Origin: Flavobacteriales bacterium
GTDB taxonomy: Bacteria > Bacteroidota > Bacteroidia > Flavobacteriales_D > Sanyastnellaceae
Assembly (NCBI GenBank): GCA_015660615.1
Contig: DQKQ01000243.1
Location: 1 to 5,587, forward strand
Direction: 5' to 3'
DNA: 5,587 nucleotides
A program made the position numbers and the translations under genes. How positions within the stretch are numbered: position 1 is the first letter of the stretch; the number at the start of each line of letters is the position of its first letter. Positions 1 to 5,587 of this stretch are shown one piece after another. Below the pieces are notes generated by a model that did not search any database, was not told the origin of the DNA, and saw only the letters and a program-made list of their open reading frames with translations.

Positions 1-469
1 AAAGGAAATATGGGTTATCCGTTCTAAATGTGCTAATTGGGACAGAGGCAACACCAGTAGGATACTGAGGCATTCCGGGGAAATTCACTTGTGGAATATA
101 GCCATCATTCCAAGGATCTAAAATGAGTTCAGAATATGGATCACCAATCTCAAGCACACCCTCAACTAAAAAGAAATATCTGTAATATGTACCCGGAATA
201 AGGTTATTTATTTGTAACCAATGGCTGTTTCCATCAGTTGAAATCTTCATCAAACTATTTGCACTTTCCGAGAATGAATTAAAATCACCTTTAAGATGAA
301 CATATTGTTTACTCGGTGATCGAAGCTGAATTATAACAGACGTACCCGATAGAATGTTTACACCGTCAAGAGTTCCAGATGGGGGGTCTGAAACGATAGG
401 CGTTTGTGCTTTGACACTAAACTCAAAACATAAAAACGTAAAAGCAATAACCAGAGAAAGTGTCCTCAT
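1..469 (-). CDS. Secreted alpha-amylase-family (GH13) protein, N-terminal part only
   Basis: The frame is open without a stop from an ATG at 469 down to base 1 (156 codons), so the gene continues past the left edge of the window. The N-terminus (MRTLSLVIAFTFLCF...SVKA, then QTP) is a clear Sec signal peptide with likely cleavage after the Ala of VKA, at about residue 22. Directly after it comes a CBM48/E-set-like beta-sandwich: VIIQLRSPSKQYVHLKGDFNSF (about residues 45-66) matches the 'aP..k.V.v.GdFN.w' strand pair of that domain, and LIPGTYYRYFFLVEG is its later strand. GDPYSELILDPWNDGYIP followed by PQYPTG (about residues 116-143) is the linker that I recall from Bacteroidota alpha-amylases just before the GH13 barrel. 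The barrel, its catalytic residues and any C-terminal sorting domain lie outside the window, so activity (alpha-glucan hydrolysis outside the cytoplasm) is inferred. There is no good ribosome-binding site. The start lies 19 bp from the divergent mannosidase start. Another GH13 specificity, such as pullulanase-like, is possible. Confidence 0.8.
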   Translation of the reverse strand, partial: MRTLSLVIAFTFLCFEFSVKAQTPIVSDPPSGTLDGVNILSGTSVIIQLRSPSKQYVHLKGDFNSFSESANSLMKISTDGNSHWLQINNLIPGTYYRYFFLVEGVLEIGDPYSELILDPWNDGYIPQVNFPGMPQYPTGVASVPISTFRTDNPYFL

Positions 470-488
470 CACACTAAGATACGGCAAT
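470..488. other. 19-bp divergent gap between amylase and mannosidase starts
   Basis: This is the whole space between the two divergent start codons as called (minus-strand ATG at 469, plus-strand ATG at 489). It contains no purine-rich ribosome-binding site in either direction and cannot hold two promoters. The control elements of each gene should therefore lie inside the first codons of the other, or one of the starts is further downstream. If the mannosidase begins at the in-frame GTG at 516, the gap grows to 46 bp. I found no convincing Bacteroidota-type promoter (TTG plus TAnnTTTG) here or in the flanking coding sequence. Confidence 0.5.
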
Positions 489-3134
489 ATGGACAAGAGT
501 TATGTAATTTGCAGTGTGAAAAAAATAGTTCCAGTTCTACTTATTTTGTGTGCGTCACTTTCGCCACTTTACTCAAACAATTTTTCAGCCCAAAAAAGCC
601 TTCCTATTCGCGGCACCTGGATATGCCTTGATTCCACAGAAATTTCAGTTCCGGGCTGGATACCTGGGAGTTTGTACAATTCACTACTAAGGAGTTCAGT
701 TATTCCAGATCCTTTTTTTGGAACAAATGAAGATTCAGTGCAGTGGATAAGTAAAATGAACTGGGTTTTCACTTCGGACCCATTTGATGCGCCAGAAGAC
801 ATTGAAGATTACGACTTACTAATCCTTAAAGATGTACAGCTGTATTGCAGTATAACCTTAAACGGAGTTGTACTTGGTGAAGCGAACAACGCTTTCAGAA
901 ACTGGTCGTACAGTCTGAAATCGTCCTTAAAGTCTACTGACAATATTTTTACTTTTAGTTTTGAATCGCCTACTCACTCTGTAAACAAAATGGGGAGTGT
1001 TGAACAGCATAGAACTCCACAATTTGCATTTGGTTGGGATTGGGCATTGAAACTTATTGACTTTTCTGTTGGGCGAATTGAACTTGCGAAGAGTCGGTCT
1101 GATGAAAATATATACATTGACAATCTCACACTTGTAACTGACACTATTTACGGGTCCACTGCTAAGGGCTTTGTTAAGTGGGATATTTCAGGCGATTTAA
1201 GCAAGGCTGTGGTTTTAAGGTGGGCTCTGACGAATGAAAGTGGTACCGTTGTCGCTTCAGAAAATTTTAATAAAACACCTGGGGTTATAACATCACCATT
1301 CACCATTGAAAATGCTGATTTATGGTGGACTCACGATTTAGGAAAACCTTCTTTACACACGCTCGAGGTAGTCGCCGTTGGAAAAAATGGTCTACTTGCT
1401 CTAGAGAAGAAAACAGTAGGGATTAGAACCCTCAAACTAGACACTTCTGAAGACGATAAAGGCGCTAAATTCCAGTGGATTCTCAACAACGTGCCATTTT
1501 TCGCAGGAGGAGCTAATGTAGTCCCGGCTGACATAATTAAATCCAGAATCAGCTCATTAGAAGAAAGAGCAATAGTTAGAAACGCTGTCGCAGCGAACAT
1601 GAACACACTGAGGGTTTGGGGTGGCGGGAATTATGCCTCGGACTATTTCATGGAGGCCTGCGACGAGATGGGGGTTCTGGTTTGGCAAGATTTCATGTTT
1701 GCTTGCGCTATGTATCCTGGAAACGAGGCGTTTCTTGAATCAGTCGAGCATGAGGCTTTAGACCAAATCCTTCGACTTAGACATCACCCCTCCCTCGCAA
1801 TGTGGTGTGGCAATAACGAAGTGAGTGAAGGGTGGCAAAGGTGGGGGTGGCAGGACGGGCTTACCGAAGAAGAAATCGCCAATAAAGAGAAAGCCTACTC
1901 CGATATTTTCGAAGATATCCTACTTTCCACTGTCAGCTTATACGCCGACGCTCCATACTGGCCTTCCTCACCCCTGCTTGGTAGGGGCGATCCTGATTTT
2001 AAGAACCGTGGTGATGCTCACGATTGGGGGATATGGCATGACGGGTATTCGTTCGATTCTCTTTGGGCTCGAACACCTCGATTTATGAGTGAATTTGGTT
2101 TTCAAAGTTTTCCAGAACGTTCAACCTGGGAAACGGTAGTGATATCTGACACTTTAGATCGACTTTCATCTGATGTGATTTCTCACGAGAAACACAGTCG
2201 GGGGTTTGCAATAATTGATAAATACTTGGAGAGTTCTTATGGCGATTTCTCAGATGGGTATTCTTACGAAGAGTGGGCGTATATAACTCAAGTTCTTCAA
2301 GCTAAAGGGATCTCAGATGGTGTTAGAGCTGCAAGACTCAATCAGGATTTTTGCTCTGGCTCTTTGGTTTGGCAATTAAATGATTGCTGGCCGGTAGCAT
2401 CATGGTCTTCTATAGACGCTCACGGAAAGTGGAAACTTCTTCATCATGAATTAAAGAAGGCCTTCGCTCCCACGCTCCTGTATGGAAAGTGGAATCATCT
2501 AGGGAGGAAGCCCCGTTTAGAGATAGGGTTAGTAACTAATCCAAGCATACATGGTGAAATCCAAATCCCAGGAACTGTTCTCGTATCAGTAGTAAACTTT
2601 GACGGCACGGTAGCATACATGTCCGAACATCCATTAAATCTCACACCTGGCAGAGCACAATGGATATCCCTAGATAAAGTCCCCTACATCAATAACAGAA
2701 AAAACATCGACCCCACCAGTTCCTTTGTGCAACTCTCATGGATAGACGACACGTGTGAAAACCCTCAAACTTGTCCAATAAAAGCGAACGCCACTGTCTT
2801 TGGCGCCCTCCCTAAAGAGCTTAAACTCGAAGACGTTCCTGTAATTGTAAAACCGTTTACCGGAGGAAATAAAGACAGCGAGTTCGTACTTTATGAAGTA
2901 AGCTCAAGCGCTTTCACAAAAGATGTGCAGCTTACAGCTACAACTCCAGGGAATTTCGAAATGAACGGATTTGACCTACTTCCTGGAGAAAAGCGCATCG
3001 TAAAATTTACACCTCACTCTATCAGGGCTTGGGCTCCTGAACTTGTTGTAGGAGGCACTTCCAAGTTAAAATCAAAAGCTCTATTTGTTCGCGCCATAAG
3101 TTTAAATAACGTTATTAAAACTACTTCGCCCTAA
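489..3134 (+). CDS. Exported beta-mannosidase, glycoside hydrolase family 2
   Basis: This enzyme should release terminal beta-D-mannose from the non-reducing end of oligosaccharides such as Man-beta-1,4-GlcNAc or beta-manno-oligosaccharides, probably in the periplasm. It has 881 residues, a normal length for the family. Order: signal peptide (about 1-34; KKIVPVLLILC core), sugar-binding beta domain (about 37-205; VPGWIPGSLYNSLL, LNGVVLGEANNAFR, FGWDW), Ig-like domain (about 206-320), catalytic TIM barrel (about 333-690; GGANVVPAD, RVWGGGNY, WQDFMFACAMYPG), and a C-terminal Ig-like part. The acid/base is Glu444 in WCGNNE and the nucleophile is Glu535 in MSEFGF; both are intact. WQLNDCWP at about 628-635 is also typical. 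The frame is open back to an ATG at 354, but that extension runs antisense to the amylase and would bury the signal peptide, so 489 is preferred. The GTG at 516 (giving MKKIVPVLLILC) is a good alternative. The LILC sequence is a poor lipobox, so cleavage by signal peptidase I is more likely. The gene is flipped relative to its neighbours. Confidence 0.93.
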   Translation: MDKSYVICSVKKIVPVLLILCASLSPLYSNNFSAQKSLPIRGTWICLDSTEISVPGWIPGSLYNSLLRSSVIPDPFFGTNEDSVQWISKMNWVFTSDPFDAPEDIEDYDLLILKDVQLYCSITLNGVVLGEANNAFRNWSYSLKSSLKSTDNIFTFSFESPTHSVNKMGSVEQHRTPQFAFGWDWALKLIDFSVGRIELAKSRSDENIYIDNLTLVTDTIYGSTAKGFVKWDISGDLSKAVVLRWALTNESGTVVASENFNKTPGVITSPFTIENADLWWTHDLGKPSLHTLEVVAVGKNGLLALEKKTVGIRTLKLDTSEDDKGAKFQWILNNVPFFAGGANVVPADIIKSRISSLEERAIVRNAVAANMNTLRVWGGGNYASDYFMEACDEMGVLVWQDFMFACAMYPGNEAFLESVEHEALDQILRLRHHPSLAMWCGNNEVSEGWQRWGWQDGLTEEEIANKEKAYSDIFEDILLSTVSLYADAPYWPSSPLLGRGDPDFKNRGDAHDWGIWHDGYSFDSLWARTPRFMSEFGFQSFPERSTWETVVISDTLDRLSSDVISHEKHSRGFAIIDKYLESSYGDFSDGYSYEEWAYITQVLQAKGISDGVRAARLNQDFCSGSLVWQLNDCWPVASWSSIDAHGKWKLLHHELKKAFAPTLLYGKWNHLGRKPRLEIGLVTNPSIHGEIQIPGTVLVSVVNFDGTVAYMSEHPLNLTPGRAQWISLDKVPYINNRKNIDPTSSFVQLSWIDDTCENPQTCPIKANATVFGALPKELKLEDVPVIVKPFTGGNKDSEFVLYEVSSSAFTKDVQLTATTPGNFEMNGFDLLPGEKRIVKFTPHSIRAWAPELVVGGTSKLKSKALFVRAISLNNVIKTTSP
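3121..3134. other. Tail-to-tail overlap of mannosidase and hexosaminidase genes
   Basis: The plus-strand mannosidase stop (TAA, 3132-3134) lies beyond the minus-strand hexosaminidase stop (TAG on the minus strand, 3123-3121). The two coding sequences therefore share 14 bp, read in opposite directions. No intergenic space is left for a terminator, so each transcript must run into the other gene's antisense strand for some distance unless it ends inside coding sequence. Confidence 0.9.
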
Positions 3135-5400
3135 TTACAATTTCGTCACAAAAAAGCCATGTAGGCTCTGTTGCTGCGGCATGCCAGTCTGGACAAAGTC
3201 CAGAATTGACTGCTCTCATCTTTACATATCTGGCACGAACATCCATCAGCTTTCCGGAATTTACTGTAACGATATCTTGAGCATCGTTCTTTAAAGTTGC
3301 GTCTTTGAAATCATTTTGAGATATTACTTCATAATGATCTCCATCAATTGAAGCGGAGAATTCAACGTATGTGGGAGTGAAAATCCATGCGTCTTGATAG
3401 CGATAAAAGTTTGAGAAAATTGAATCAATTTCTATTACTTTCTCGAGATCTACGATTGCAATAACATCCTCTCCTTGTACTGCTTGCCAAACACCGTCGT
3501 GAAATCCAAGAGATCCTATCCTACCATCAGCAAGTGCGAAATCTCCACCACCAGTGTAATATGGACTCGGCGTAAATCCTAGTTCTATGGGGTGGAATAC
3601 ACCAGCGTGACCGTCAACGAAAAACTCCTCACGTCTAGGCAGTCGTCGTCCTCGGTAATTGATAGAAGCGCTTATTGTTCCACGGCTTTCTACTACGATA
3701 GATTTACCTAATAAGACGCTATCTCCATTAAAATGTGTATAGCCCTTGATATATTCCGCTGATGGGGTGAGTGTAGCGTAGAGTTTTTCAGATTGAACTG
3801 CCAAGGATAGGGTTACAGGGACGGATTCCATTCCATAGTCAACTTTAAGGATAGAGAGTCGATCTAAATGGGGTTCAAGCCGCTTGATAAAGTCAGAGTA
3901 TGCGTCAGAGGTACCCGTAAATTCTGGACCAGACCAAAGAACCTCTGCAAGCCCTATAGCTCTCGGAAACACTTTAGACTCAACCAACTCTTGGGGAGCT
4001 CTTTCAGTCCACATATTGCACTCACCGCCTAATATTCTACCTGGCCCACCTAAAGTACCCTCAGGGCGTGGTTGGAAGCTATATATTTCTTCAAGATTAG
4101 TAGAACTTAAGGGATAATCTAAATAGCAATGACTCGTGGGAGAAACGATTACGTCAGTGCCAATGGAGACCGCTTCAATGGCCCCTTCCATACCTCGCCA
4201 GCTTTGGACCATAGCACCCTCAGGCAAACCTCCCTCCAAAATCTCATCCCAACCTATGATCCTCTTACCTTTCCCCTCCAAAAATTTACCTATCCTTTCA
4301 ATAAACCAAGTCTGTAGCTCATACTCGTCTTTTAAGTCATTTTCTTTAATTCTTTTCTGACACTTATCACAGCTGTGCCACCTCACTTTGGGGGCTTCAT
4401 CCCCTCCAATATGGATCCTGTCAGAAGGAAAAAGTTCACATACCTCATCCAAAACGGTTTCTAAAAAAGCTATAGTACTGTCATTGCCCGCACAATAAAT
4501 ATCTTTAAAGACACCCCATTTATTTGCTACTTCTAGTTGATCTCCTGTGCATCCTAACCATGGATATGAAGCAAGTGCCGCCTGACTATGACCAGGCAAC
4601 TCAATCTCTGGGATGATCTCAACATGCCTTTTTTGTGCATATTGAATAATATCTCTAATCTCCTCCTTTGAATAATATCCTCCATGCTTAGTTCCATCGA
4701 GCTCGGTTCTCCAAGCACCTACTTCGGTAAGAAGAGGGTAAGCGTCTATTTCTATACGCCAACCTTGATCCTCGGTAAGATGCCAATGCAACACATTCAT
4801 CTTGTGAAGAGCAAGATTATCAATCATTTTTTTAATGAAATCAACATCCATAAAGTGCCTACAACAATCTAATAACAATCCCCTATGTTCAAATTCAGGA
4901 GAATCTGAAACAAGTACTTCAGGAAGAAAAAAGCCACTCACACACCCCCCATACTCACATGAATTAGGCATCATCTGCCTTAGAGTAGTAAACCCACGAA
5001 ATAGCCCCACCTCACTATTCGCAATGATCTGAATAACATCATTTTTAATGATCAAATCATAGGATTCATCTTCCTCATCCCCTTTAATCTCGAAGACTAA
5101 ATTCGCATTTGTCGGAAAGTCCTTTCTCACCTCAACACCCACACCCATTAACCAGGCTTCTACCACTTCTGAAGAGGCGCCTAAGTTTTCTAATCCTTGA
5201 ATCCTTAAATCATCACCAGAAAAAAATACTTTTCTATCCTCCACGTCCCCCATCAAAGACACAGATTTAGGCAACGGGATTAGAGCTTCTATACCTCCAG
5301 TTGGTATACTGTGAGGTGATTTCTGGGAACACGATATAAAAACAAACATTGAACATATCGTCACGAAAAAAATGCCAAAAATCTTAAAATTCATCTTCAT
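3121..5400 (-). CDS. Lipoprotein beta-N-acetylhexosaminidase, glycoside hydrolase family 20
   Basis: This enzyme should remove terminal beta-linked GlcNAc or GalNAc by substrate-assisted retaining catalysis. Of 759 residues, the first 24 form a lipoprotein signal ending FVFISC, with Cys24 as the lipidated residue. Next come a GH20b-type N-terminal domain (about 37-165; ALIPLPKSV), the GH20 barrel (about 168-510), a small beta domain (about 520-600) and an F5/8-type C (discoidin-like) domain (about 603-757; LGFHDGVWQA, WIFTPTYVEFSASIDG). Active-site residues seen are Arg173 (EHRGLLLD), catalytic Asp334-Glu335 (HIGGDEAP), Trp384 (GWDE), Trp401 (SWRG), Tyr426 (CYLDYP), and Trp464 with Glu466 (NMWTE). 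The CxxC at 344-347 is usual in Bacteroidota members. The start at 5400 overlaps the end of the CutC-like gene; ATG 5394 (residue 3) is an alternative. The 3' end overlaps the mannosidase gene by 14 bp. Likely substrates are N-glycan chitobiose or chitin and peptidoglycan fragments; the sequence does not decide among them. Confidence 0.95.
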   Translation of the reverse strand: MKMNFKIFGIFFVTICSMFVFISCSQKSPHSIPTGGIEALIPLPKSVSLMGDVEDRKVFFSGDDLRIQGLENLGASSEVVEAWLMGVGVEVRKDFPTNANLVFEIKGDEEDESYDLIIKNDVIQIIANSEVGLFRGFTTLRQMMPNSCEYGGCVSGFFLPEVLVSDSPEFEHRGLLLDCCRHFMDVDFIKKMIDNLALHKMNVLHWHLTEDQGWRIEIDAYPLLTEVGAWRTELDGTKHGGYYSKEEIRDIIQYAQKRHVEIIPEIELPGHSQAALASYPWLGCTGDQLEVANKWGVFKDIYCAGNDSTIAFLETVLDEVCELFPSDRIHIGGDEAPKVRWHSCDKCQKRIKENDLKDEYELQTWFIERIGKFLEGKGKRIIGWDEILEGGLPEGAMVQSWRGMEGAIEAVSIGTDVIVSPTSHCYLDYPLSSTNLEEIYSFQPRPEGTLGGPGRILGGECNMWTERAPQELVESKVFPRAIGLAEVLWSGPEFTGTSDAYSDFIKRLEPHLDRLSILKVDYGMESVPVTLSLAVQSEKLYATLTPSAEYIKGYTHFNGDSVLLGKSIVVESRGTISASINYRGRRLPRREEFFVDGHAGVFHPIELGFTPSPYYTGGGDFALADGRIGSLGFHDGVWQAVQGEDVIAIVDLEKVIEIDSIFSNFYRYQDAWIFTPTYVEFSASIDGDHYEVISQNDFKDATLKNDAQDIVTVNSGKLMDVRARYVKMRAVNSGLCPDWHAAATEPTWLFCDEIVIRAK

Positions 5401-5587
5401 TCCATTTTAGTACCTCATCACTTAGCTGAACAGCCTTATCAAAATCTACCGGATATGTGCTCAAGTCGAATAGACCTTCATCTACATGATTCAATGTGTT
5501 AGAAAGCGTTTTTAATCTACAAGAAGCATGAACTGCTTCTACTCTCGCTTCGCCTAATTTTTTAACATCTTCTAGTCTTACACCACC
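5384..5587 (-). CDS. cutC: CutC-family protein, C-terminal 67 codons only
   Basis: The frame enters from the right edge and ends at a TAA at 5386-5384. The fragment begins GGVRLEDVKKLGEARVEAVH and continues ASCR. This matches the last strands of the CutC TIM barrel, where a GGGVR-type loop is followed by an 'eNi.el' helix and a strand ending in vHaS or fHsS. The end (YPVDFDKAVQLSDEVL) fits the final helix. CutC is usually annotated as a cytoplasmic copper-homeostasis protein, but its biochemical role is unsettled. Its last 17 bases overlap the start of the hexosaminidase gene in a different frame, so the two are very probably co-transcribed and translationally coupled. Only the C-terminal part is visible. 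Another TIM-barrel family with a similar end cannot be fully excluded. Confidence 0.72.
   Translation of the reverse strand, partial: GGVRLEDVKKLGEARVEAVHASCRLKTLSNTLNHVDEGLFDLSTYPVDFDKAVQLSDEVLKWNEDEF
5413..5419 (-). promoter_or_regulatory. Possible ribosome-binding site for the hexosaminidase gene
   Basis: Read on the minus strand this is GATGAGG, lying inside the end of the CutC-like gene. The GAGG core is 12 nt before the ATG at 5400 and 18 nt before the ATG at 5394, so spacing favours 5400 but is longer than ideal. It is the only purine-rich site near a start codon in this window. Because ribosomes finishing the upstream gene stop at 5384, just inside the new start, coupling by re-initiation could replace a strong site. 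Confidence 0.35.

Noticed and set aside
411..444. TTGACA at 411-416 as a -35 element for the mannosidase gene
   Set aside because: No TATAAT-like or TAnnTTTG element stands at a proper distance downstream, and the bases are explained by the amylase N-terminal codons.
354..488. In-frame 45-codon extension upstream of the mannosidase ATG
   Set aside because: It is antisense to the amylase signal peptide and N-terminus, resembles no protein I know, and would place the mannosidase signal peptide in the middle of the chain.
519..527. Minus-strand TATTTTTT resembling the Bacteroidota -7 element TAnnTTTG, as amylase promoter
   Set aside because: The final G is missing and no TTG stands 19-21 bp upstream. 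The A-run is explained by the lysine codons of the mannosidase signal peptide.
1825..2088. Plus-strand 87-codon frame inside the mannosidase gene
   Set aside because: It is in another frame of the catalytic barrel region, has low-complexity Gly/Lys content and no domain; it is a shadow of the real gene.
3153..3169. Hairpin that on the minus strand reads AGAGCC-TACAT-GGCTTT followed by more T, like an intrinsic terminator
   Set aside because: It lies about 30 bp before the hexosaminidase stop and encodes the EPTWLF segment of its discoidin-like domain. Termination there would remove the stop codon. The stem is short with a G-U pair, so chance within coding sequence is the simpler reading.
4684..4872. 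Possible frameshift or truncation in the hexosaminidase gene
   Set aside because: The minus-strand frame runs unbroken from 5400 to 3121 with all active-site motifs in order and at usual spacing.
3884..5032. Several plus-strand frames of 62-77 codons opposite the hexosaminidase gene
   Set aside because: All lie antisense to a complete, motif-rich GH20 gene, with no recognisable domains or ribosome-binding sites.

Overview
The window looks like a compact stretch of chromosome from a Bacteroidota bacterium, most likely a flavobacterium-type relative. Three things point there: the protein families (a secreted GH13 amylase with a CBM48-like N-terminus, a GH20 hexosaminidase with a C-terminal discoidin-like domain, and a GH2 beta-mannosidase), the moderately AT-rich sequence, and the near absence of Shine-Dalgarno sequences at the starts. 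The taxonomic call is an inference from family resemblance; no marker gene is present.

Layout from left to right: (1) bases 1-469, minus strand, the first 156 codons of a secreted alpha-amylase-family protein, cut by the window edge. (2) A 19-bp divergent gap, 470-488. (3) Bases 489-3134, plus strand, a complete exported beta-mannosidase (GH2, 881 aa) with both catalytic glutamates. (4) A 14-bp tail-to-tail overlap with the next gene. (5) Bases 3121-5400, minus strand, a complete lipoprotein beta-N-acetylhexosaminidase (GH20, 759 aa) with its catalytic Asp-Glu pair. (6) Bases 5384-5587, minus strand, the last 67 codons of a CutC-like protein, whose stop lies inside the start of the hexosaminidase gene. 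There is no non-coding stretch longer than 19 bp. I saw no RNA gene, mobile element, repeat array, CRISPR or convincing terminator.

How the genes may work together: a beta-mannosidase plus a beta-N-acetylhexosaminidase is the pair needed to take apart Man-beta-1,4-GlcNAc-beta-1,4-GlcNAc, the core of protein N-glycans. The hexosaminidase could also act on chitin or peptidoglycan fragments. CutC, usually annotated as copper homeostasis, is joined to the hexosaminidase by overlapping reading frames, which suggests a part in sugar breakdown in this lineage. The amylase fragment adds alpha-glucan use. I did not find a clearly new system. The unusual points are the very tight gene packing around the strand-flipped mannosidase, a variant N-terminal motif in that enzyme, and the CutC-glycosidase linkage.
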